Source: Erythrobacter ani (GTDB lineage Bacteria; Pseudomonadota; Alphaproteobacteria; Sphingomonadales; Sphingomonadaceae). From it: a DNA stretch of 64,000 nucleotides. Within the stretch, counting starts at the first letter, position 1. Every line of letters starts with the position of its first letter. Under the pieces are notes generated by a model. That model did no database searches, was not told where the DNA came from, and saw nothing but the letters and a program-made list of their open reading frames with translations. This document shows, one piece after another, positions 33,923 through 42,189 of the stretch. The stretch is from positions 1-64,000 of the forward strand of contig NZ_JAGSPB010000003.1 of assembly GCF_019204025.1 (NCBI RefSeq). The letters are read 5' to 3'. A program made the translations under genes and the position numbers.

Positions 33923-34636
33923 ATGCGCCCATCAGGACGCGCGCCCGACGAAATGCGCGCCATCACGATCGAAACCGGTTTTACCAAGCATGCAGAGGGA
34001 TCCTGCCTCATCAGTTTTGGTGACACGCGCGTCCTTTGCACAGCCAGCATCGAAGAACGTATTCCGCCTTGGCTGCGCGGAAAAGGCGAAGGATGGGTCA
34101 CCGGCGAATATTCGATGCTCCCCCGCTCGACCCATACCCGCAGCAGCCGCGAGGCCGCACGCGGCAAGCAAAGCGGCCGGACGCAGGAAATCCAGCGCCT
34201 GATCGGTCGCAGCCTGCGCGCCGTGGTTGACTTGAAGAAACTTGGCGAGCGCCAGATCACGCTCGATTGCGACGTAATCCAGGCCGATGGCGGAACGCGC
34301 ACCGCATCCATCTCTGGTGCATGGATAGCGCTGCGGCTTGCGGTCAACGGGTTGATGAAAGGCGGCGATATCAAGGAAGATCCGATCACCGGTCAGGTCG
34401 CGGCGATCTCCTGCGGCATCTACAACGGCACGCCGGTGCTCGATCTGGACTACCCGGAAGACTCAAGCGCAGAGGCCGATGCAAACTTTGTTCTGATCGA
34501 AGGCGGCCAGATCGCCGAAGTGCAGGCCACTGCCGAGGGAGCAACTTACGACGAGGAAGGCCTGCTGCGCCTCCTGCGCCTCGCGCGGATCGGCTGCGAC
34601 GACATCTTCGCCAAACAGCTGGAAGCCACAAAATGA
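33923..34636 (+). CDS. rph: Ribonuclease PH
   Basis: Phosphorolytic 3'-5' exoribonuclease that trims tRNA 3' ends, 237 residues. It opens [12 protein letters not shown], the family signature, and contains the phosphate-binding [19 protein letters not shown] region (given here as [13 protein letters not shown]). The start is fixed by AGGAG at 33911-33915, seven bases before the ATG; longer frames overlap hrcA. It acts in the cytoplasm as a hexamer. The rdgB start overlaps its stop as ATGA, and the rph-rdgB-hemW order is common in alphaproteobacteria. Confidence 0.97.
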   Translation: MRPSGRAPDEMRAITIETGFTKHAEGSCLISFGDTRVLCTASIEERIPPWLRGKGEGWVTGEYSMLPRSTHTRSSREAARGKQSGRTQEIQRLIGRSLRAVVDLKKLGERQITLDCDVIQADGGTRTASISGAWIALRLAVNGLMKGGDIKEDPITGQVAAISCGIYNGTPVLDLDYPEDSSAEADANFVLIEGGQIAEVQATAEGATYDEEGLLRLLRLARIGCDDIFAKQLEATK

Positions 34637-35262
34637 GACGGCGGCTGGGCGGCGGGTCACTGGTTATTGCGACCCACAATTCAGGCAAGTTGAAAGAAAT
34701 CTCGGCGCTGCTCGACCCGTACGGTATGAAATGTATCTCGGCGGGGTCGCTCGGACTGCCTGAGCCTCCCGAAACCGGGACCACTTTTTCCCAGAACGCC
34801 CTGATAAAGGCGCGCGCGGCGGCAGAAGCCTCGGGTTTGGCCGCGCTCGCCGACGATAGCGGCCTGAGTGTCGAAGCACTCGATGGCCGTCCTGGGGTAT
34901 ACACCGCTGATTGGGCGGAGCGGCAATGGTTCGAAGGGGAGCCGGGCCGCGACTGGTATATGGCGATGGGCAAGGTCGAGGGCATGTTGCAGCAACTCGG
35001 CCGCGACACCGACCGCACGGCGGCGTTTCACTGCGTTCTCGCCATTGCCTGGCCCGATGGCGAGCACGCCATTTACGAAGGCAAGTGTCCCGGATCGCTG
35101 ACTTGGCCTCCCCGCGGCAAAATGGGGTTTGGCTATGATCCGGTCTTCATCCCGGACGGTCGGAAGCAAACCTTCGCGGAGATCGACCCAACTGAAAAAC
35201 ACGCGATCAGCCATCGCGCCGATGCCTTTGCAAAACTGGTCGCGGACCAGTTCACGGGCTGA
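34633..35262 (+). CDS. rdgB: XTP/dITP diphosphatase (RdgB/HAM1)
   Basis: Non-canonical purine NTP pyrophosphatase of 209 residues, removing dITP and XTP from the nucleotide pool. The substrate motif TxNxxK appears as [10 protein letters not shown] near the N-terminus, [13 protein letters not shown] is the metal-binding segment, and GFGYDP with HAISHRA lies toward the C-terminus. The start ATG overlaps the rph stop as ATGA, so the pair is coupled. It ends one base before the convergent CAP-domain gene. Confidence 0.96.
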   Translation: MRRRLGGGSLVIATHNSGKLKEISALLDPYGMKCISAGSLGLPEPPETGTTFSQNALIKARAAAEASGLAALADDSGLSVEALDGRPGVYTADWAERQWFEGEPGRDWYMAMGKVEGMLQQLGRDTDRTAAFHCVLAIAWPDGEHAIYEGKCPGSLTWPPRGKMGFGYDPVFIPDGRKQTFAEIDPTEKHAISHRADAFAKLVADQFTG

Positions 35263-35937
35263 TCAATAAGCGAATTGGCCGACGATATTTCCTTGCGGCG
35301 AATAGCGGCAGACGAGATAATCGCGGCCAGTCCCGGTGGCGATCCCGCAGCCCAGCCTCGCCGTGTCCCGCCAGATGATCTGCGTATAATGACCGACATC
35401 CTGCCAGCGGCCCGTGGTGCTGACATAGGGAAAGCTGTCGTGAATGTAATATTGCTTTTCGTCGATCCAGCCCGCCGCCATCTCTTCGAAACTGAAGGCG
35501 CTCTCAGTGCCTGCCCATAGGTTTTCACCTTGGTCGGGCCGTGCGGTGCCCGGGCTGTGTTCGAACCGGCCGGACGCCGCCAACTCCTCCGCATAAGCGA
35601 GCGCGTCGCGGCTGAGGTTATCGTCCAGCACAAGGTCCGGAACGCCCACCTCTTCGCGCGCTCTGTTGTGATCGCGCAGCATCACTTGGAGCATCTGTTC
35701 CTGGCGGGTGGATGCTGTCCCGGTTGTCGGTGAAGGCGATGGTGTGGGAGAAGGGGCAGGCGAAGGAGCGGGCGTAGGCGCGGGACTGGGTGCAGGGGAT
35801 GCGCCAGGTAGTGGTGCTGCCGCAACGGCTGTGCCAGCACCAGATGAAGACCCGCCGCCCCCACACCCTGTGAGCAGGAGAGAAACCGAAACGGCGAACA
35901 CGCTTGAAGAGCGCAGAATTACGCGACCTGTTTTCAT
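35263..35937 (-). CDS. CAP-domain (SCP/PR-1) lipoprotein
   Basis: Predicted lipoprotein of 224 residues. A signal peptide ends in LLTGCGGGG (lipobox Cys). A low-complexity Pro/Ala/Ser linker (about 45-75) comes next, and then a CAP domain of about 130 residues. The CAP signatures are DHNRAREEVG, YAEELAASGRFEHS, GENLW and VGHYTQIIW, including the His and Glu residues that line the CAP cavity. CAP proteins are secreted or surface-exposed; function in bacteria is mostly unknown. The linker likely lets the domain reach away from the outer membrane. Confidence 0.88.
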   Translation of the reverse strand: MKTGRVILRSSSVFAVSVSLLLTGCGGGGSSSGAGTAVAAAPLPGASPAPSPAPTPAPSPAPSPTPSPSPTTGTASTRQEQMLQVMLRDHNRAREEVGVPDLVLDDNLSRDALAYAEELAASGRFEHSPGTARPDQGENLWAGTESAFSFEEMAAGWIDEKQYYIHDSFPYVSTTGRWQDVGHYTQIIWRDTARLGCGIATGTGRDYLVCRYSPQGNIVGQFAY

Positions 35938-36106
35938 GGAATTTTTATCGACCCCACATGTCTAATTTGGCCTGAACCAACATGCTTTATTTCGGTTAGT
36001 CAAAACCGCTCACCGCGATTGCGGAACCGCCGGTACCTCACCCGGTTTGGGAATGCGTCTAACGGATCGGTTGGCTTTCCTCCGCCCCTTCGCATAAAGT
36101 CGAAAG

Positions 36107-37258
36107 GTGGCACGAGCTCTCTACATTCACTGGCCCTTTTGCGAGAAGAAGTGCCCCTATTGCGACTTCAACTCGCATGTCCGCGAGCGTGTCGACATGG
36201 AGGCATGGCAGGCCGCTCTGCTGGCCGACATGCGCGCGGAGGCAACGCAAACTGGAGGTGAAACACTTACCTCGATTTTCTTCGGCGGAGGAACGCCCTC
36301 ACTGATGCCGCCGCGCCTGGTCGAGGTTCTGCTTTGCGAAGCGCAGGAAGTGTGGGGTTTCGACCCGAATATCGAGATCACGCTGGAGGCCAACCCCTCT
36401 TCGGTAGAGGCTGCCAATTTCGCCGACCTCGCCGCGGCAGGAATCAATCGGGTGTCGCTCGGTGTACAATCGCTGGATGACGATACGCTCAAATGGCTCG
36501 GCCGCCTTCATGGAGCGGACGAAGCGCGGGCTGCTTTGCGGACGGCAGGAGAGCATTTCGAACGGGTGAGTTTCGACCTGATCTATGCCCTCCCCGGACA
36601 GACTTGCCAGAAATGGTCCGCGGAGCTTGAGCAGGCGCTGGATTTCGGATCCTCGCACCTCTCTCTCTACCAGCTGACGATTGAGCCCGGCACCCGGTTC
36701 GCGACAGACGTCAGGCGCGGTGCCTTTGCACCGCTGGACGACGAGGAAGCAGCCGAGCTATTTGCGCTGACGCAGCAGAGAACCGAAGCCGCTGGGCTGC
36801 CTGCCTACGAAACCAGCAACCACGCCCGCCCTGGCGAGGAGGGCCGCCACAATCTCACCTATTGGCGTTATCAGGACTATGCCGGAATCGGCCCCGGCGC
36901 GCACGGGCGGCGCGGGGGTTTTGCGACCTTGCGGCACAAAAAGCCGGAGAACTTCCTCAGTGCCGTGGCCCAGCGCGGACACGGTGTTGCCGAACAGCGA
37001 TTGCTCGCGGCACCAGAGAAGGCAAGCGAAGCACTGCTGATGGGACTCAGGCTGAGAGAAGGTCTCGACATCGCCCATTTGGAGGCGCGTTTCGGCATCC
37101 CGCAGACAGATCTCGTAGTCCCGCACAAAGTAGCGCAATACACCGATCAGGGTCTGCTGTGGCAGGTTGGGTCACGTCTAGGTGTGAGTGCGGAAGGTCG
37201 CCCGCTTCTGGATGGATTGCTGGCGGAAATCGTCGCCGATGCGCTGGTGACAACTTGA
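36107..37258 (+). CDS. hemW: Heme chaperone HemW (radical SAM)
   Basis: Radical SAM protein of 383 residues. The cluster motif CxxxCxxC is C12/C16/C19 in FCEKKCPYCDF, and the HemW signature RHNLTYWRYQDYAGIGPGAH is present, here cited as HNLTYW. HemW was long annotated as oxygen-independent coproporphyrinogen oxidase but acts as a heme-transfer protein. The start is GTG, preceded by a GAAAGG. The stop overlaps the xerC TTG start. The gene continues the rph-rdgB block after the reversed CAP gene. Confidence 0.94.
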   Translation: MARALYIHWPFCEKKCPYCDFNSHVRERVDMEAWQAALLADMRAEATQTGGETLTSIFFGGGTPSLMPPRLVEVLLCEAQEVWGFDPNIEITLEANPSSVEAANFADLAAAGINRVSLGVQSLDDDTLKWLGRLHGADEARAALRTAGEHFERVSFDLIYALPGQTCQKWSAELEQALDFGSSHLSLYQLTIEPGTRFATDVRRGAFAPLDDEEAAELFALTQQRTEAAGLPAYETSNHARPGEEGRHNLTYWRYQDYAGIGPGAHGRRGGFATLRHKKPENFLSAVAQRGHGVAEQRLLAAPEKASEALLMGLRLREGLDIAHLEARFGIPQTDLVVPHKVAQYTDQGLLWQVGSRLGVSAEGRPLLDGLLAEIVADALVTT

Positions 37259-38154
37259 GCCGCGCGGACGTCTTGAGCACTTGGCGGTTGCATCTTACCG
37301 AAAATCTGCGCCGATCTCCGCATACCGTGCGCGCCTATTGCCTCGCCGCCCGGAAATTGATCGACGGAAGGAACGTCTCGAGCTTTGCGGACATCGCCGC
37401 GCTGGAGGCGCACGATCTGCGCGCGCATCTCGCCTCGCGCCGGGCAGAGGGGCTCGCCAATCCGAGCGCGGCCCGCGAACTGTCTGCGCTTAAATCCCTG
37501 ATCGCGTTTGCTCGTAGTGAAACCGGCGATCCCGATCCTTCTGCGCCGCGTATGCGCGGACCGAGGCTCAAGAAAGGCCTGCCGCGCCCTGTCACGCCTG
37601 AGGAAGCGCTCAATCTTGCCGATATGATCGAGGGTACCGCGAGCGAGGACTGGATCGGTGCTCGTGACCGGGCGGTTCTGCTGCTGATGTACGGATCAGG
37701 CTTGCGCATCGCCGAGTCACTTTCACTTCAAGGCCGCGATGTACCCCTCGGCGAGACGTTGCAGGTCACCGGCAAAGGCGGCAAGCAGCGCATCGTGCCG
37801 GTGCTCCCGATTACGCGGGACGCGGTGGCCGAATATGCCAAAGCGTGCCCCTACCCGCTATCGGCCAAGGAGCCGCTGTTTCGCGGGGCAAAGGGCGGCG
37901 CGCTCTCGCAAGGCATGGTGCAAAAAGCGATGGCGAAGGCTCGCCGCGCGCTGGGCCTGCCCGATACCGCGACGCCGCACGCGCTGCGGCACTCGTTTGC
38001 AACACATCTGCTGAGCGCAGGCGCGGACTTGCGGTCTCTGCAGGAATTGCTCGGCCACGCATCGCTGGGTTCGACGCAGATTTACACGAAGGTCGATGCA
38101 GCGAGCTTGCTGGAAAGCTATCGCGATGCGCATCCTAGGGCGAAGAAGAAATGA
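37255..38154 (+). CDS. xerC: Tyrosine recombinase XerC
   Basis: Site-specific tyrosine recombinase of 299 residues that resolves chromosome dimers at dif. All six catalytic positions are present: R151, K174, H242, R245, H268 and the nucleophile Y277. An N-terminal core-binding (SAM-like) domain covers about 5-90. The start is a TTG that overlaps the hemW stop as TTGA; a far longer frame upstream is only the shadow of hemW. No mobile-element genes surround it, and its position is a housekeeping one, so it is not an integrase of a genomic island. Confidence 0.93.
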   Translation: MSRADVLSTWRLHLTENLRRSPHTVRAYCLAARKLIDGRNVSSFADIAALEAHDLRAHLASRRAEGLANPSAARELSALKSLIAFARSETGDPDPSAPRMRGPRLKKGLPRPVTPEEALNLADMIEGTASEDWIGARDRAVLLLMYGSGLRIAESLSLQGRDVPLGETLQVTGKGGKQRIVPVLPITRDAVAEYAKACPYPLSAKEPLFRGAKGGALSQGMVQKAMAKARRALGLPDTATPHALRHSFATHLLSAGADLRSLQELLGHASLGSTQIYTKVDAASLLESYRDAHPRAKKK

Positions 38155-38224
38155 CCAACCTCTAATAGCTGCCATTCCGCTAACGACCCGTTGCGGACGT
38201 GATCTCATATGGGCATAAAACGGT

Positions 38225-38647
38225 ATGAGCTGGCTTCAAGTCTATGATCTCAGGCAAGACCTGAAAGAGATCTCGAATGTGCAAGAGGCGACCCTAACGA
38301 CCGAACACTATGGCATCGAACCGACCCACGGCTTGTTCGGCTCCGAGCAGTGGTGGCAGCACGTTGAAAACAGCACGTTGCCGCTGCACACCATGCGTGG
38401 CGAGATAACCCGTGTTTACATGGCGGGCATGAACGACTGGCCAGAGTTTGAGTTTAGGTGCGCGGATGACTCACTGCATCGGTTTCCTCGCTATGTGACC
38501 CCTGTAGGTCATTTACTCGATGAAGAATATGTGGTGGGGCGACATGTCGAGTTAGATTACGTTTGGCAGGAGTGCCGAAGGAAAGCTCCAAACTGGGGAA
38601 TGGCTAGGGAAACCATGGTGGTCACAGCTATCCGCATTGCGACTTAG
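38225..38647 (+). CDS. Hypothetical protein (140 aa), orphan
   Basis: I do not recognise this protein. It is soluble, begins MSWLQVYDLRQDLKEIS, has many aromatic residues (SEQWWQHV, NDWPEFEF, DYVWQECRRK) and no signal peptide, membrane span or clear active site. Base composition is visibly lower in GC than the neighbours, with codons such as CTA, TTA and AGG that are rarer around it. It lies between xerC and gshB, alone on its strand, about 70 bases after xerC. Recent acquisition is possible. It is a coherent open frame and probably a real gene. Confidence 0.62.
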   Translation: MSWLQVYDLRQDLKEISNVQEATLTTEHYGIEPTHGLFGSEQWWQHVENSTLPLHTMRGEITRVYMAGMNDWPEFEFRCADDSLHRFPRYVTPVGHLLDEEYVVGRHVELDYVWQECRRKAPNWGMARETMVVTAIRIAT

Positions 38648-38713
38648 CTCATATCCGCTCCCCCCACATCATGTGGACCGAACACATTTCCCCGCAGTAG
38701 CTTAAAGGCAGAT

Positions 38714-39667
38714 CTAACTTTCGAGTCGCGCCTCAATCGCGTCCCAGATCATTCCCGCCGTATCGGTCCCGTTAAACCGGTCGATTGCCACGATCCCCGT
38801 GGGCGAAGTCACGTTGATCTCGGTCAGCCATTTGCCGCCGATCACGTCGATACCGACAAAGGTCAGGCCCAAACGCTTCAGCTCTGGTCCCATCGCCTCG
38901 CAGATTTCGCGTTCGCGTGCCGTCAGCTCAGTCGCTTCAGCGCTTCCGCCCATTGCAAGATTCGAGCGAAACTCACCTTCGCCCGGTATCCGGTTGATTG
39001 CGCCTGCAATTTCGCCATCAACAAGCACGATCCGTTTGTCCCCCTCGGCCACTTCGGGGAGGAACGGCTGGACCATGTGCGGTTCGGGCCAGGTCTGGTT
39101 GAAGACCTCGAATAGCGCGGTGAGGTTGTCGCCGCTTTCGGGAATGCGGAAGATTGCCTTGCCGCCATTGCCGTGGATCGGTTTGACGACCACCGCTCCG
39201 TGCTCAGCGATGAAGCGCTTCACCTCGTCGGGTGAGCGCGTGACCAAAGTCGGCGGCATGAAGCGGCGGTAGTTGAGCACCATCACCTTCTCGGGCGAAT
39301 TGCGCACATTGGCCGGATCGTTGACCACGAGCGTTTCGTCCTGGATGCGCTCCAGCATATGGGTCGCGGTGATATAGCCCATGTGGAACGGCGGGTCCTG
39401 CCGCATCAGGATGACATCGATATCCTTGCCGAGATCCAGGCGTTGCGCCTCACCTTTGCTGACATGGTCGCCCTTTACCCGCTGTAGCTTCACCGGGAAA
39501 CACTGGGCAAACAGACGGTCGTCGGCATCGAGCGTCAGGCTTTCGACGTGGTACTCGAACACCGAATAGCCGCGCTCCTGCGCAGCCAGCATCAACGCGA
39601 ACGACGAATCCCCGGCGATATTGATGTCTTCGATTGGGTCCATCTGGACCGCGACGCGCAGGCTCAT
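38714..39667 (-). CDS. gshB: Glutathione synthase
   Basis: ATP-grasp glutathione synthetase of 317 residues joining gamma-Glu-Cys and Gly. The N-terminal domain opens VAVQMDPIEDINI, typical of prokaryotic GshB, and the ATP-grasp core shows VVVKPIHGNGGKAIFRI, VEGDKRIVLVDGEIAGAINR-type elements (here EGDKRIVLVDGE) and a C-terminal GIDVIGGKWLTEINVTSPTG (metal-binding part EINVTSPTG). It is cytoplasmic. It follows yraN by 12 bases in the rsmI-yraN-gshB operon, a common arrangement in proteobacteria. Confidence 0.96.
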   Translation of the reverse strand: MSLRVAVQMDPIEDINIAGDSSFALMLAAQERGYSVFEYHVESLTLDADDRLFAQCFPVKLQRVKGDHVSKGEAQRLDLGKDIDVILMRQDPPFHMGYITATHMLERIQDETLVVNDPANVRNSPEKVMVLNYRRFMPPTLVTRSPDEVKRFIAEHGAVVVKPIHGNGGKAIFRIPESGDNLTALFEVFNQTWPEPHMVQPFLPEVAEGDKRIVLVDGEIAGAINRIPGEGEFRSNLAMGGSAEATELTAREREICEAMGPELKRLGLTFVGIDVIGGKWLTEINVTSPTGIVAIDRFNGTDTAGMIWDAIEARLES

Positions 39668-39679
39668 GCGGGAATCCTC

Positions 39680-40036
39680 TTACGGTTGAAACGCGTTCGT
39701 GATGTGGCGCGGCCGCGTGCCCGGTGCAAGCAGGATCACATCGATTCGCAAATCGTCATCAGGCTCCGCGTATTCGTGCGCAACCGCTTCTGCAGCAGCG
39801 GCGACGCGCAAGATGCGGCGTTCGTCGATCGCATCGCCGAGATCACTCGCCCGCTTCCGCCATTTGACCTCAATAAAGGCGGTCAGGCCCTCTCTGCGTG
39901 CGATGAGATCGATCTCGCCAAGCGGCGTCTTCACCCGTTGGGCAAGAATACGCCAGCCTTGCGTGGCCAGCCACTGCGCAGCCTGCGCTTCGCCTTCGCG
40001 CCCACGGCGCTCCGCGACTTCCCGCTTGGCCGTCAC
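39680..40036 (-). CDS. YraN family (UPF0102) endonuclease-like protein
   Basis: Small PD-(D/E)xK-like protein of 118 residues. The nuclease-like core is GEIDLIARREG then FIEVKWR, giving the D and ExK positions of the fold. The role is unproven; family members sit next to rsmI in many genomes. The start is GTG and overlaps the rsmI stop as GTGA. The gene is followed by gshB on the same transcript. Confidence 0.9.
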   Translation of the reverse strand: MTAKREVAERRGREGEAQAAQWLATQGWRILAQRVKTPLGEIDLIARREGLTAFIEVKWRKRASDLGDAIDERRILRVAAAAEAVAHEYAEPDDDLRIDVILLAPGTRPRHITNAFQP

Positions 40037-40890
40037 TGGTTCCTGAGCTCCACCGCTCTAGAATAAAGCTCTTTTCGGTCCAGCCCCGTGGCCTTGGCGA
40101 CGATCCCCGCTGCCTTGCTGGGGCTGAAATCGGCCAGCGCTTCTGCAAGCAACGCATCGCAATCGTATTCGGCGGTGCCACCCGTCGGGGGACCGACCAA
40201 CAGGACGATCTCACCCTTTGGCGGATGCTCGGCGTAATGCTGCGCCAATTCCTGCGCTGTACCCGTTCGGCATTCCTCATGCAGCTTCGTCAGCTCCCGC
40301 GCCACGGCCACATCTCGCGTTGGCCACAAATCGGAGATGGCACGAAGGCTGCGCTCAAGTCTCGGGCCGGTTTCGTAGAAAACGAGCGTCGCTGCGATCC
40401 CGCTCAATTCTGCTAGCACATCGCCGCGTGCCTTCTCTTTGACCGGTAGGAACCCCGCGAACAGGAAACGATCATTTGGGAGCCCTGCCAGTGTGAGTCC
40501 TGTAATGGCCGCGCAAGCTCCCGGAAGGCTGGTCACGGCCACGCCAGCCTCGCGGGCATCGCGCACCAATCGGTAACCCGGATCGGAGACGAGCGGCGTT
40601 CCGGCATCGCTCACCAACGCCACCGGTTGAGTGCGCGCCTGGTCGATCAAAGCCGCGCGTTGTCGATCCGATGCGTGATCATCGTATCGCTGCATCCGTG
40701 TCGAAACACCGCAATGTTTCAGCAATTTTCCGGTAACCCGCGTATCTTCGCACGCGATCAGCTCACACCCCCGCAGCACATCGACAGCACGCACCGTTAT
40801 ATCGCCAAGATTGCCAATCGGCGTGGCGACAATATAAAGCCCGGCATCCAATGGTTCACCAAGGGCTGATTCAGGTTGAGGCGTCTCCAT
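40033..40890 (-). CDS. rsmI: 16S rRNA (cytidine1402-2'-O)-methyltransferase
   Basis: SAM-dependent ribose methyltransferase RsmI, 285 residues, modifying C1402 in the decoding centre. It has the tetrapyrrole-methylase fold: LYIVATPIGNLGDIT near the N-terminus, EDTRVTGKLL, VALVSDAGTPLVSDPG, and LPGACAAI. It heads the rsmI-yraN-gshB operon and is divergent from the LpoA-like gene; the two starts are 41 bases apart, so their promoters overlap the first codons of each other or lie in this gap. Confidence 0.95.
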   Translation of the reverse strand: METPQPESALGEPLDAGLYIVATPIGNLGDITVRAVDVLRGCELIACEDTRVTGKLLKHCGVSTRMQRYDDHASDRQRAALIDQARTQPVALVSDAGTPLVSDPGYRLVRDAREAGVAVTSLPGACAAITGLTLAGLPNDRFLFAGFLPVKEKARGDVLAELSGIAATLVFYETGPRLERSLRAISDLWPTRDVAVARELTKLHEECRTGTAQELAQHYAEHPPKGEIVLLVGPPTGGTAEYDCDALLAEALADFSPSKAAGIVAKATGLDRKELYSRAVELRNQ

Positions 40891-40930
40891 GAGAAGCCAT
40901 CCATGGAGCAGCGATCAGGGGTCGGCAAGA

Positions 40931-42127
40931 ATGAAGCTTACGCACGCAAGACTTTCGCGCGCTTTCGGACACGTGTTCAACAAGCGTGTCCTGACGATCG
41001 CAGGCACGGCGGCTCTGCTGGGCGGGTGCGCGGTCATTCCGAAAACCGGCACCGGAGCGCCTGGACCTGATGTTGGACCAACGCCAGAGCCCAGTGCAAC
41101 CGCGTTGCCGACCGATGCGACCCGTCACCGCGTCGCGCTGCTGGTGCCGATGTCGGGCAATACAGCCGACGTCGGACAATCGCTCGCCAATGCAACGACG
41201 ATGGCGCTGCTCGATACCAACGCGAACAACCTCCGCATCACGACATACGATACGTCGCGCGGTGCGGCAGAGGTTGCGCGGCAGGCCATTGCCGATGGCA
41301 ACAAGCTGATCCTCGGTCCGCTGCTCTCCGAAAACGTTCCCGCCGTTCGCGCCGCCGCAAGCAGCGCCAACGTTCCCGCGATCGCGTTCTCGAACGATGT
41401 GAATGCTGCCAGCTCCGATGTATTGGTGATGGGCCACATTCCCGAACAGTCGATCCGGCGCACCGTGCAATATGCTCGCGAACGCGGATCGAACAGCTTT
41501 GCGGCACTGGTCCCGGAGGGTGATTACGGCCAGCGTTCTTTCGATGCGCTCAAAAATGCTCTGAACGATTACGGTGGTACTCTCATCGGGTCAGCGCGCT
41601 ACGCACGCGGCAACACATCCATCGTCAGCGCGGCGCAGCGTCTGCGTCAGGCCGGCGGGTACGACACCGTCCTTATCGCCGATGGAGCGCGCCTTGCCGT
41701 TCAGGCGGCAGGCGAACTGAAAAGCGGTGGAGCGAGCGGGACCCGCTTGCTCGGCACCGAACTGTGGAGCGGCGAGTCGGTCCTGACCCGCTCCAGTGCG
41801 GTCGACGGCGCATTGTTCTCCGCGGTTTCGGACGGGCGCTACCGCCGCTTTGCCGACAGCTATGAATCGCGTTTCGGCGCGCGGCCCTATCGCATCGCGA
41901 CGCTGGGATACGATGCGGTGCTTCTGACGTTGCGGGTCGCCCGCGATTGGCGGGTCGGCAACAACTTCCCGAAGAACGAATTGTACGATCGCGGCGGGTT
42001 CCTCGGCGTGGATGGGGCCTTCCGCTTCGGCCGCGACGGCGTGGCTCAGCGCATGCTCGAAGTGCGTGAAGTGCGCAGCGATGGTGTGGTTGCGGTCGAC
42101 GCAGCACCTTCGACGTTCGGCAATTAA
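40931..42127 (+). CDS. LpoA-like lipoprotein, penicillin-binding protein activator
   Basis: Predicted outer-membrane lipoprotein of 398 residues related to the LpoA C-terminal domain, which activates class A penicillin-binding proteins. The signal ends with LLGGCAVIP (lipobox Cys near residue 34). The mature part has the periplasmic-binding fold: VALLVPMSGNTADVGQSLAN, LGPLLSENVPA, VPAIAFSND. The start is the ATG of MKLTHARL; an upstream in-frame ATG overlaps rsmI's start. Divergent from rsmI, upstream of parE. The usual neighbour of this gene in other genomes is also rsmI, supporting the assignment. Confidence 0.87.
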   Translation: MKLTHARLSRAFGHVFNKRVLTIAGTAALLGGCAVIPKTGTGAPGPDVGPTPEPSATALPTDATRHRVALLVPMSGNTADVGQSLANATTMALLDTNANNLRITTYDTSRGAAEVARQAIADGNKLILGPLLSENVPAVRAAASSANVPAIAFSNDVNAASSDVLVMGHIPEQSIRRTVQYARERGSNSFAALVPEGDYGQRSFDALKNALNDYGGTLIGSARYARGNTSIVSAAQRLRQAGGYDTVLIADGARLAVQAAGELKSGGASGTRLLGTELWSGESVLTRSSAVDGALFSAVSDGRYRRFADSYESRFGARPYRIATLGYDAVLLTLRVARDWRVGNNFPKNELYDRGGFLGVDGAFRFGRDGVAQRMLEVREVRSDGVVAVDAAPSTFGN

Positions 42128-42189
42128 AGCGGCGCAAAACACATCCGCGCGCGCTTGTGGGAGTGCGCTCGGCACTCCATATCGGAAGC

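Noticed and set aside
35708..35864. Tandem-repeat-like sequence (CAP gene linker)
   Set aside because: It encodes a Pro/Ala/Ser linker in the lipoprotein; low-complexity coding, not a repeat array or CRISPR.
36862..37254. N-terminal extension of xerC over the 3' part of hemW
   Set aside because: It overlaps hemW in another frame; XerC length and domain start fit the TTG at 37255.
38650..38713. CCACAT-C-ATGTGG dyad as a terminator between the orphan gene and gshB
   Set aside because: The one-base loop cannot form an RNA hairpin of that stem, and no U-run follows.
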